Of a stretch of 64,000 bases of DNA, positions 54,837 to 64,000 are shown piece by piece. The stretch covers positions 12,112,601 to 12,176,600 of the forward strand of contig NC_092677.1 of the NCBI RefSeq assembly GCF_964355755.1, given 5' to 3'. The notes below the pieces were generated by a model. That model ran no database searches, was not told the DNA's origin, and saw only the letters and a program-made list of their open reading frames with translations. The position numbers and the translations under genes are program-made. Each line of letters begins with the position of its first letter. Within the stretch, counting starts at the first letter, position 1. This stretch comes from Antedon mediterranea (Eukaryota > Echinodermata > Crinoidea > Comatulida > Antedonidae).

Positions 54837-54913
54837 ATTGTACAATCTGTAAACAAGTTCCCAATCTCCACCATTACTGGGATCGTCTGTATCAAACCAT
54901 GGAGTCCATGGGT
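54837..54913 (-). CDS. Gene B exon: WxxW domain, first part
   Basis: 77 nt, phase 1 to 0: PWTPWFDTDDPSNGGDWELV. Signature W-T-P-W then D-x-P-x-x-x-G-D-x-E. With 54443-54623 it makes a complete 86-residue phase 1-1 module. Confidence 0.8.
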
Positions 54914-55089
54914 CTATAAATAAACGGTAGCATCAGCAATAATTACACTACATATACAGTCTAATATCTACAACAACTATCTAAATCATGGTATCACTAG
55001 GATAGCTTTGGCCTCAATTTTCCATGGCAAACTAAACAGCAATGCATTATTGAACATGTAGTTTATAAAGTTTTTCAATTTTTACTTAC

Positions 55090-55353
55090 GTTTATAAGTA
55101 CTCCATTCATTGGTGCCAACCCATTCAAAGACATTTTCAATGTTCTTATGATGATATCCAATAGAGGTCCAAATAACTTCAAATTCAAGCTGTTTAAAGT
55201 GATTGCTTACAAATTCATTCTCCTCCCTAGAGCTGATTACAACAAGATTGCCACCATACTGAGAACAATATGAATCTGCCTCATTCCAAGATATTTCGTC
55301 AACTCCAAAATAGTATAGTGATGAGTTGTGAGAGATCCATCCTGGCTTAAATT
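55090..55353 (-). CDS. Gene B exon: CLECT 2, N-terminal half
   Basis: 264 nt, phase 1-1: KPGWISHNSSLYYFG...GGNLVVISSREENEFV...FEWVGTNEWSTYK. The usual first Cys (YYF-C in 40373) is Gly here, so one disulfide may be lost. Confidence 0.88.
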
Positions 55354-55361
55354 CTTAAAAG

Positions 55362-55616
55362 TTAAATGTATTTTCCCCAAAAACATGAAAACAAAATAAA
55401 GATTAATAAAATAAGACTTTGAATATTGAATTTTGCAGTCTTTACAAAAAAATAATGATTTCACTTTATAAAAAGATCAAATTAAACCAAAAACCATTTG
55501 TCTGACAGACAATTTGACAATTTTTTGCTTTAATTACGGTTTTTTCAGGTAACACAACATTAAAATGGCAAAATAAAATAAAACAGATTTTTCAGGGGAC
55601 AATAATTATATCTTTA
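55362..55616. repeat. MITE, TIR ttaaagatgtattgtccc family, at a splice acceptor
   Basis: Left ttaaatgtattttcccc, right ggggacaataattatatctttaa. Starts 8 bp from the lectin acceptor, so the branch point and pyrimidine tract of that exon come from the element. Confidence 0.55.
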
Positions 55617-55784
55617 ATGTAAATAATCAAGAGTAATTAAATGAAAAACAACTCTTTGAAATGAGACTTGGTTTACGCATAGTGTAGTTTAAACCATCAT
55701 GTAATTGGTGAATAACTTGCTGTTGGATAGGTATAAATAAGAATTTTTAATTGTTAATTAACTAATAACCAAACTGATAGGAGT

Positions 55785-56065
55785 GAGTGGCCGGCCGGTT
55801 AAGACAGTAGAACCGTAATTACGTAGCCATAATATCGGCAAGAGTTCACCGCTCACTTGCTCTATGGTTCTGGTTGTAAAACGAGTCTTCTTGGATAAGG
55901 ACTATAAACCAGTGTACACATATAGCTCATCTACATTGTAAAGAACCCAGTGCATCTTTCAAGATGAGTAGGGTTTACCCTGGTGTACTTCTAGTACACT
56001 CACAGCCAGGGATTATAACTGGATCCTTTGGGAGACCAGTGTTTGCCTGAAAGGATCACTCAGTA
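55785..56065 (+). repeat. tRNA-derived SINE with conserved body
   Basis: Head gtggccggccggttaagaca resembles a tRNA-Leu/Ser A box. A B-box-like gcaagagttcaccgctcac follows. The body has cgagtcttcttggataagga and tgtaaagaacccagtgcatc, phrases shared by invertebrate SINEs. Confidence 0.6.
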
Positions 56066-56090
56066 TAAATAAAAACATAAATAATACTAC

Positions 56091-56225
56091 CATAATTGCC
56101 TTGACAAACTGGAATGCCTGTGTGGCTATCTGTACATGAAATGTTTTGTAGTGAAAAATCATCCTCAACATTTACCAGAACACAATCAGCCTCATGTACA
56201 TCAATTGTCTGACCACAATGCCAAT
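56091..56225 (-). CDS. Gene B exon: CLECT 1, C-terminal half
   Basis: 135 nt, phase 1-1: DWHCGQTIDVHEADCVLVNV ... NISCTDSHTGIPVC. Completes 56716-57000. Confidence 0.78.
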
Positions 56226-56715
56226 CTGCAGACGAATTAAAAATACAATTTATTCAGGATTACCACAACAATGATAATAAAAATACTAATGCTTCCAGAA
56301 AGAATAGCTGAAAATGATTTTAAGGTTTGTTGATTAGTGTTATTTATTAATAAAAGCTTTCAAATTGAAACAACCTAAGACGCCATGTTGTTGTCCAGAA
56401 AATGTCAGGGTTTTGATTTTTTTCCTTGTCTTTTCTGAGATTCAATCACCTTTATTTCCATTTCAATACATAATTTTGTTTATATAATCATTTTCATTAA
56501 TAAATGTCTTTTCAACAGCAACTGCTGATCCGTCATCTGGACCTATAGTAGAATCGAGCAAATTGGGTCTGATGACAAAACTTAACTTATGCAAATAGTA
56601 CATGCATATCATGACATCATAAGCCCCCTAGGTCGTCACAAAATTGAAAGTTTCCCAATAGCTTAATCATTATTATAGTAGTGGGACAATACAAATATCA
56701 AATAAATGTATTAAC

Positions 56716-57000
56716 CTGGAGCATGTGAAAAATTTACAGCTACATTCTCATACGGAATATGTCCTTTCCAGACAAAAGCATCCTCGTCTTTTTTCATACC
56801 AACAAATAACCAATTGGCCTCTTCCATTTTCTGGGCTCCTAGCATGAGCAGTACAAAGTTTTTAATGTCGACGGACGTGATATGAGCTAAATGTGATTGT
56901 CTTGCCTTACAGTATTCATCTGCCTCATTCCAAGACATCCTTTCATCATTAATGTGAAAACACTGATTCTCAAAACTCATCCAGTCAGGTAAGCATTGAC
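56716..57000 (-). CDS. Gene B exon: CLECT 1, N-terminal half
   Basis: 285 nt, phase 1-1: QCLPDWMSFENQCFHIN...SWNEADEYCKARQSHLAHI...WLFVGMKKDEDAFVWKG. Same length as 41769-42053. Confidence 0.88.
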
Positions 57001-57705
57001 CTAGGACAAAATTAATTAAATTTCAATTCCAAAAATGTTCATTTTAATTTTATTGTATAAAGTACTTCAAACACCAGGACCTACTAAAAGTGTATGACGT
57101 GGAATGAATGAAATGGAATGGCTGAAAAGGTATGGAAAGTGTATTTTTTCTATGTTTTCGTTTACAATGTTCATCACAGTGTGCAGTCTGCATACACGCT
57201 TGCTACTATAATTGCACTCTTGTTCGGACGTAGCAACAAATAAGCGCTTATTTTCATCCTAGGCCTGAGGGCTGAGGCATAACCGTTCGGATGTACAGAA
57301 TATGTACCGCTGAACCATGCAATAATAATCGAATCATGGCCTGAAATTAGGTTTAAAGGAGAATGATTGGATGAAGGATGAAACAATATGTATGCGGCAG
57401 CAACAAGCTAGTATGTACATAGGATGAATGCCTACTGTAGGGCCTGGCAACAGACTTTTGAACGACCTTGTTATCAGAGATTAATTATACGAAGTAGGCT
57501 GATGAGCCCTAAGAATTGTCATATATGGTCATTTCATGAGGCAATGCAAATTATTTTTGGTTTGTTTTTTACTACTGGTTGACATATTGATAAGTTACCA
57601 TGCTTATACATTCACGCCTTTCATATAGAGTACTGTAAATGTTGTTTTGGCTGAGGTCAAGACCTATTCTCTAATATTGCAATTACAAATTTAAAATAAA
57701 CCTAC

Positions 57706-58023
57706 TATATATTGGAATCCATAGTCTAGGACTTGGTTTCCCAGCAACAAGAAAACCATCAACTCGTTTAGTAACTCCAATTACAATTGAGTATTCTCCT
57801 GATTCTTGTAGTCCAGTTACCTCCCATGTAGTTTTCTTTGTGACCCCGACCAATGCAGGTGTTGCATCTTGTGGTGGACGCCATTGATTGTAAATGTAGA
57901 TTCTGTAGTTGACAATTGGTTCAAGGCCATAGTCATGTCCAGATGTCCAATTTCTCCAAGTAATGATAACGCTGTTAGGTGTACGAAGACTAACCCATGG
58001 TGTGTCATATAATGCTGGCAAAA
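57706..58023 (-). CDS. Gene B exon: fibronectin type III domain
   Basis: 318 nt, phase 1-1, 106 residues: PNSVIITWRNWTSGHDYGLE, VNYRIYIY, WEVTGLQESGEYSIVIGV. Clear FN3 strands B, C and F with W and Y-x-I/V-x-V. Confidence 0.82.
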
Positions 58024-58445
58024 CTAACACAAAAATAAAAAGATACTAATACAAATGGAGTTTGAATTGAAGGCAAAGGAGTATAGAAATAATTTATGTT
58101 TATGAGAGGAATGGTACAAATCATTCATGTTGCGTGTGTGTTAACGCAAATGAAATTGCAGTACTCGATTGTATAAACAACACTGCACTTTTGAGAGCGC
58201 TGTGAACCACAATCATCCATTCAAAGAATCTACTAACAGATATGTTTTACACATCTTTAATATAAATATAGTAATAAAACACTGCTAGTAATTGAATTTC
58301 TTTTAAAAAAAACTTATATATAGATAGATTGTATGATATATACATGTACTGGGTATACCAGGGATGAATGATTTTTATAAAGAAAATTAATTAAATTATC
58401 GGACCTGCTTATAGAAATCTGTCAAGTATAACAGCATTTACAAAC

Positions 58446-58598
58446 CTGTTTGACAGCCTTCTCCTGCCCAGCCCGTCTCACATCCATTTTCACATGTACC
58501 ATTAAACTTGTGACAGTTTGCTTGATTATGACAATGACATTTCTTGTGACATTGTTCCCCAAAAAAACCAACAGGACAAGGTGTATCTGCTTCATAAT
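58446..58598 (-). CDS. Gene B exon: laminin/Tie-type EGF-like domain
   Basis: 153 nt, phase 1-1: CPVGFFGEQCHKKCHCHNQA ... CENGCETGWAGEGCQ. Eight cysteines in the extended EGF pattern found in MEGF and Tie-like receptors. Confidence 0.85.
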
Positions 58599-59172
58599 CT
58601 AAATAAAACAAAACAAACTATCTTATTTTTTAACTTATTAAACTATTTAAACCAGATACACATCTAGTACATTTTTTTAGATGAGCAAGGGGTTACCATG
58701 GAGAGGGCGAGCCTTAGACACGCTACAGTAATCTTTAGGCATTTTTCCGTGTAATAAAAAGAAAAAAAACAGAACAATTTTTTATTAGAAATAATACCCG
58801 GTGGCATTGTAACTCCTTGAAAATTCGTAAAATCCAACTTAAGTTATAACATTATAAAAAAGTTTTGCAACACTACTTTTTTGTCTACAAATAATTGACT
58901 TTACTATCAATGTTGCAAAGGTTTATATTTTATGATAAACAATAGGAACCTATCCTTTAAGGAAAGTTGCAACATACCTGTACATGAGCTGTCGGCACAC
59001 AATTCAATACTGTATTTCTTTATCAAGTATTATTCATTTAGTAGCAAATTAAATCAGATATATATGTAAAAAGATTTTGTATCAAAATAAAAAAATGAGA
59101 GAAAGAACAGAGCATCTTAAAAATCCAAATTTGTTGGGTTAGCTTTTAGAAAAATTCAAAATGAAAACCAAC

Positions 59173-59351
59173 CTAGACACTTGTGACCGGTAAAATTATG
59201 TGAACACATTACATTTGTTTTACATCCAGTCTGCCTATCATAGTCACTTTCACTGCAGTGAGCAATCTTCTTGCAATCAGAACCATACTCCGGATACCCA
59301 CAAGCTTTTTGCAATGAAACAAATACAACAAATATTACACATACTGCAGCC
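59173..59351 (-). CDS. Gene B first visible exon: secretory leader and Cys-rich segment
   Basis: 179 nt, phase 2 to 1, from acceptor TTTTATGTTAG. Encodes AAVCVIFVVFVSLQKACGYP, a signal-peptide core and cleavage-like end, then EYGSDCKKIAHCSESDYDRQ...CKTNVMCSHNFTGHKC. There is no in-frame ATG, and an in-frame TAA lies upstream in the unspliced sequence, so the start codon sits in an earlier exon. Confidence 0.7.
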
Positions 59352-59371
59352 CTAACATAAAATAATGTTTT

Positions 59372-59530
59372 CCTATTGATTGATTGAATTTATTTGATGC
59401 TCAACATTAAAATTGCATACAGACAAAAGACAAAATAACGAGCATCAGGAACACCCATTAGGCCGGAAAAAAACCAGCCTATTTCCAATGGGGTCCAAAT
59501 TGCACATAATAAACAATAACAAATACAACA
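59372..59530 (-). repeat. LINE 3' end
   Basis: Minus strand ends ...atcaaataaattcaatcaat, a LINE-like 3' tail. The adjoining part has aggccggaaaaaaaccagcc. Lies in the first visible intron of gene B. Confidence 0.4.
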
Positions 59531-60446
59531 TTTATTTAAAAAATACATATAAAACTAGAAAGCCACTCCGAGAGGGCATACCTCCGCCTACTGTAAAATT
59601 CTCCTACATAAGATTTCTCCGGTAAAAAAAAAAAAATATATATTTGTGCGTGTCTTAATGCTGTTTGTGATTTAGGCTAATTTTATTACAAGCATGTGTA
59701 TGCGAGTTTGGTGTAATTGTTATGAAACAAGCCTTTCAATTAACAATAGCTTCAGTCGACTAACAAGAGAACAGCAACGCGAAAATCAAACAAGTGAATT
59801 TGAAAAGAAATAGGTTTTTTAAACTACCCGCATCAAAAAACTTGCACATTAAATCTAATTATGTTTTAAAATTACAAATCACAAATTATAACACTTGCCT
59901 CTTGTACAAAAATGAAGTTTTTTGGACAAGTAGTTCTCGAGAAAATGCAATTTCAGTTTACTTGTTACTTTAAGACTGGGTGCCGGCTTTTGAAAAATTC
60001 TGTCCTATCTTTTAACACTAGCAGGTCTAAAAAAGTATACTAAAAAGTGGTCCAGAATTGGGACTGTGGTCCCAAATGGTCCCAAAATTTAATGGAATGG
60101 TCCTTGACCACATATCTATATGTCTATTCATTTTGGTAAAGATCTTGTAATTACTTTTTGAGTAATCCTGCTAACAAACAAACAAACAAACAAACAAACA
60201 GACAAACAAACTAGCCTTCGCGCATAGCGCGATACTTGGCCAAATCAAAATTGGCCTTCTAAACAAACTTGACCTTGACCGATTTTAACCCGATCAAAGT
60301 TCAGTATATGTCATAAACCTCCCATTTAACATGAAAATAGAGACATAATTTCTCTAGATTTAATTATAAATCAGCCGTATAGGCCTAATTTATATACTAA
60401 TAAATATACTTGAACAAACAATAAAAAAAAATCTGATTTCGTTTCA

Positions 60447-60521
60447 TTTCCCAAGGTGAGACTCGATCTCGGTAACTTAAATGCTGTAGACACCAGCACA
60501 GACCACCGAGCCATACACAAC
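60447..60521 (-). repeat. tRNA-like SINE head inside array
   Basis: Minus strand ATGGCTCGGTGGTCTGTG (A-box-like) and GAGATCGAGTCTC (B-box-like). Duplicated at 62602-62676 with the same flanks, so it travelled with an array unit. Confidence 0.5.
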
Positions 60522-62601
60522 TGACTAACATTTGAAGAAAGATTCCTCTGTGTATTTACCATTGTGAGCGATAGAGCGATGACAAACACACACACAAACC
60601 GAACAATAGAACAGCAACGCGAAAAACACACTGGTGAATTTGAAGAGAAATAGGTTTTGTAAACTACTTGCATCAAAAAACCTGTATATTAAACCAATTT
60701 ATGTTTTAAAATTACAAATCACCAATTATAACTCTTGCTTCTTGTACAAAAATGAAGTTTTTTGGAGAAGTAGTTCTCGAGAAAATGCAATTTTAGTTTA
60801 CTTGTTAATTTAAGACTGCTCACCGGCCTTTGATAATTCTGTCCTTTCTTTTAACACTAGCAGGTCTAAAAGTAATTTTTAAAAGTGGTCCAGAATTGGG
60901 ACCATGGTCCGGATTTTAACCAAAATTGGGCAGTGTCGTCCTTGCACCAGGTGACATGTATGGTAGAAATTTGCAGTCATTCGAACCAAAACTGTGAGCG
61001 CTAGAGTGATGACAAACAAACAAACAAACAAACATACAAACAAACAAACAAACTAGCCTTCGCGCATAGCGCGATACTTGGCCAAATCAAAATTGGCCTC
61101 CTGACATTGACCCAATTTTCACCAAAAGTGTGTGTCTTATGCTGTGTGATTTAGGCTAATTTCACTACAATCATGTGTATACGAGTTTGGTGTACAGGTT
61201 ATGTAACCAGCCTTTCAACGAACAATAGCTTTAGTCGGCTAACAATAGAACAGCACGCGGAAAAAACACACGGGTGAATTTGAAAAGAATTAGGTTTTGT
61301 AAACTACTCGCATCAAAAAACCTCTATATTAAATCTAATTCAGTTTTAAAATTACAAATCACAAATTATAACACTTGCCTCTTGTACAAAAATGAAGTTT
61401 TTTGGACAAGTAGTTCTCGAGAAAATGCAATTTTAGTTTACTTGTTAATTTAAGACTGCTCACCGGATTTTGATAATTCTGTCCTATCTTTTAACACTAG
61501 CAGGTCTGAACATAATTTTTAAAAGTGGTCCAGAATTGGGACCGTGGTCCAGATTTTAACCTAAATTGGGCAGTGTCGTCCTTGCACCAGGTGACATGTA
61601 TGGTAGTAATTTGGAGTCATTCGAATCAAAACTGTGAGCGCTAGAGTGATGACAAACAAACAAACAAACAAACAAACACACACACAAACCGCACCAATCA
61701 ACATACTTGGCCAATTTTCAATTTGGCCAAGTAACAAACTAGCCTTCGCGCATAGCGCGATACTTGGCCAAATCAAAATTGGCCTCCTGACATTGACCCA
61801 AATTTGCACCAAAAGTGTGTGTCTTATGCTGTGTGATTTAGGCTAATTTCATTACTATCATGTACACGAGTTTGGTGTACAGGTTATGTAACCAGCCTTT
61901 CAACGAACAATAGCTTCAGTCGGCTAACAATAGAACACCAACGCGAAAAACACACGGGTGAATTTGAAAAGAAATAGGTTTTGTAAACTACTCGCATCAA
62001 AAAACCTCTAAATTAAATCTAATTAAGTTTTAAAATTACAAATCACAAATTATAACTCTTGCCTCTTGTACAAAAATGGAGTTTTTTGAATAAGTAGTTC
62101 GCGAGAAAATGCAATTTAGGTACTTGTTAATTTAAGACTGCTCACCGGCTTTTGATAATTCTGTCCTATCTTTTAACACTAGCAGGTCTAAAAATAATTT
62201 TTAAAAGTGGCCCAGAATTGGAACCGTGGTCCAGATTTTAACCAAAATTGGGCAGTGTCGTCCTTGCACCAGGTGACATGTATGGTAGTAATTTGGAGTC
62301 ATTCGACCCAAAACTGTGAGCGCTAGAGTCGAGTGATGACAAACAAACAAACAAACTAGCCTTCGCGCATAGCGCGATACTTGGCCAAATCAAAATTGGC
62401 CTCCTAAACAAACTTGACTTTGACCGATTTTAACCCAATCAAAGTTCAGTATATGTCATAAACCTCCCATGTAACATGAAAATAGAGACATAATTTCTCT
62501 AGATGTAATTATAAATTAGCCGTATAATTTATATACTAAGAAATATACTTGAACAAAAAAGACGAATAATAAAAAAAAAATCTCATTTCGTTTCATTTCC
62601 C

Positions 62602-62676
62602 AAGGTGAGACTCGATCTCGGTAACTTAAATGCTGTAGACACCAGCACAGACCACCGAGCCATACACAACTGACTA
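62602..62676 (-). repeat. tRNA-like SINE head inside array, second copy
   Basis: Nearly the same as 60447-60521, including flanking tttcgtttcatttcccaagg. Shows segmental amplification of a composite unit. Confidence 0.5.
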
Positions 62677-64000
62677 ACATTCGAAGAAAGATTCCTATGT
62701 GTATTTACCATTGTGAGCGATAGAGCGATGACAAACACACACACAAACCGAACAATAGAACAGCAACGCGAAAAACACACTGGTGAATTTGAAGAGAAAT
62801 AGGTTTTGTAAACTACTCGCATCAAAAAACCTGTACATTAAATCTAATTATGTTTTAAAATTACAAATCACAAATTATAACACTTGCCTCTTGTACAAAA
62901 ATGAAGTATTTTGGACAAGTAGTTCTCGAGAAAATGCAATTTTAGTAGTTTACTTGTTAATTTAAGACTGCTCACCGGATTTTGATAATTCTGTCCAATC
63001 TTTTAACACTAGCAGGTCTGAACATAATTTTTAAAAGTGGTCCAGAATTGGGACCGTGGTCCAGATTTTAACCAAAATTGGGCAGTGTCGTCCTTGCACC
63101 AGGTGACATGTATGGTATTAATTTGGAGTCATTCGCATCAAAACTGTGAGCGCTAGAGTGATGACAAACAAACAAACAAACAAACAGACAAACAAACAAA
63201 CAAACAAACTAGCCTTCGCGCATAGTGCGATACTTGGCCAAATCAAAATTGGCCTCCTGACAATGACCCAATTTTCACCAAAAGTGTGTGTCTTTTGCTG
63301 TGTGATTTAGGCTAATTTCACTACAATCATGTGTATACGAGTTTGGTGTACAGGTTATGTAACCAGCCTTTCAACGAACAATACCTTCAGTCGGCTAACA
63401 ATAGAACAGCAACGCGAAAAACACACAGGTGAATTTGAAAAGAAATAGGTGGTCCGGATTTTTACCAAAAGTGTGTGTCTTAATGCTGTGTGATTTAAGC
63501 TAATTATACTACAATCCTGTGTATACGAGTTTGGTGTACAGGTTATGTAACCAGCCTTTCAACGAACAATAGCTTCAGTCGGCTAACAATAGAACAGCAA
63601 CGCGAAAAACACATGGGTGAATTTGAAAAGAAATAGATTTTGTAAACTACTCGCATCAAAAAACCTCTACATTAAATCTAATTAAGTATTAAAATTACAA
63701 ATCACAAATTATAACTCTTGCCTCTTGTACAAAAATGAAGTTTTTTGGACTAGTAGTTCTCGAGAAAATGTAATTTAAGTTTACTTGTTAATTTAAGACT
63801 GCTCACCGGCTTTTGATAATTCTGTCCTATCTTTTAACACTAGCAGGTATGAAAATAATTTTTTAAAGTGGCCCAGAATTGGAACCGTGGTCCGGATTTT
63901 AACCAAAATTGGGCGGTGTCGTCCTTGCACCAGGTGACATGTATGGTAGTAATTTGGAGTCATTCGAATGAAAACTGTGAGCGCTAGAGTGATGACAAAC

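Larger units (their letters stand above)
25073..59351 (-). other. Gene model B: leader-EGF-FN3-lectin-kringle-F5/8C mosaic protein
   Basis: Minus-strand exon chain, all module borders phase 1. Order: leader/Cys-rich 59351, EGF 58598, FN3 58023, CLECT (57000+56225), CLECT (55353+54047) with a WxxW module (54913+54623) between its halves, linker, FN3 52652, CLECT (42053+41201), CLECT (40636+39657), linker, FN3 38804, single-exon CLECT 38040, linker, degenerate F5/8C (34816+33966), F5/8C relic 31444, linker 30962, two kringles, F5/8C (29347+28692), linker, F5/8C (26317+25778), linker 25111. The start codon exon is upstream of 59351, possibly beyond the window. No stop-containing terminal exon was found, so it may end unrecognised between 23.1 and 25.0 kb or continue into gene A (phase 1 at 25073 fits phase 1 at 22086). 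Confidence 0.65.
59555..64000. repeat. Tandem array of a ~0.7 kb repeat, continuing past window end
   Basis: The phrase gccttcgcgcatagcgcgat then ttggccaaatcaaaattggc appears at about 60211, 61054, 61743, 62360 and 63212. acaaattataac(a/t)cttgcctcttg recurs near 59882, 60727, 61364, 62046, 62875 and 63706. Each unit has a (CAAA)n tract, agtggtccagaattggga and cctttcaacgaacaatag. Intervals vary because of deletions and the SINE-bearing inserts. No protein-coding frame is supported. Confidence 0.75.

Noticed and set aside
59555-64000. CRISPR-like regular repeats
   Set aside because: Eukaryotic context, long imperfect units and variable spacing; satellite-like array of a transposable repeat.

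Overview
This is a eukaryotic genomic window: AT-rich, intron-dense, and crowded with transposable elements. The host genes encode mosaic extracellular proteins built from phase-1 exon modules: F5/8 type C (discoidin), EGF, C-type lectin, kringle, fibronectin III, Ig and WxxW. This module mix, with 5S- and tRNA-derived SINEs, CR1/L2-like LINEs and a Ty3-type LTR element, suggests a marine invertebrate, most likely a non-vertebrate deuterostome such as an echinoderm. That assignment is inference; the sequence alone does not name the species.

Layout. All recognisable host exons lie on the minus strand, so genes read from high to low coordinates. Gene model B enters from beyond the right edge (first visible exon 59351-59173, secretory leader) and runs to a linker microexon at 25111-25073. 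Its order is leader/Cys-rich, EGF, FN3, four two-exon C-type lectin (CLECT) domains with a WxxW module lying inside the second, two further FN3 modules, one single-exon CLECT, a degenerate F5/8C, an F5/8C relic, two kringles and two intact F5/8C domains. Gene model A starts with a split signal peptide (23148-23122 and 22284-22242). It continues with F5/8C, an array of EGF exons, F5/8C, F5/8C, EGF, F5/8C, a microexon, CLECT, a microexon and an Ig domain, leaving the window at the left edge. No transmembrane or cytoplasmic region is visible for either. No terminal exon of B was found before A begins, so A and B could be one transcription unit with an internal promoter.

Mobile DNA. A 9.77 kb Ty3-type retrotransposon (42223-51989) has identical 583-bp LTRs and sits in a gene B intron. 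It carries gag, pol and a third ORF in the env position with a zinc-binding cysteine cluster, plus leader and acceptor splice signals. An 8.2 kb block (12994-21162) of five ~1.55 kb repeat units separates the two halves of the first F5/8C domain of gene A. A diverged sixth copy lies at 36029-37572, and its terminal hairpins differ by compensating changes. A 5'-truncated CR1-like LINE (31612-33370) abuts a perfect 76-bp palindrome and a Penelope-like 3' end with a hammerhead-ribozyme-like core. MITEs with TIR tctacactatcaaac, several foldbacks, SINEs and LINE 3' ends fill most introns. The right end (59555-64000) is a tandem array of a ~0.7 kb repeat.

Stretches over 300 bases where I see nothing beyond unique AT-rich intron: 401-982, 2612-3050, 3303-3843, 5349-5653 (only a short aatc run), 6374-6996, 8180-8526, 21530-21793, 23149-24800 (presumed upstream region of gene A), 26963-27480, 40637-41093, 53181-53933 (a T-rich run near 53500), 56226-56715, 57001-57705, 58024-58445 and 58599-59172.
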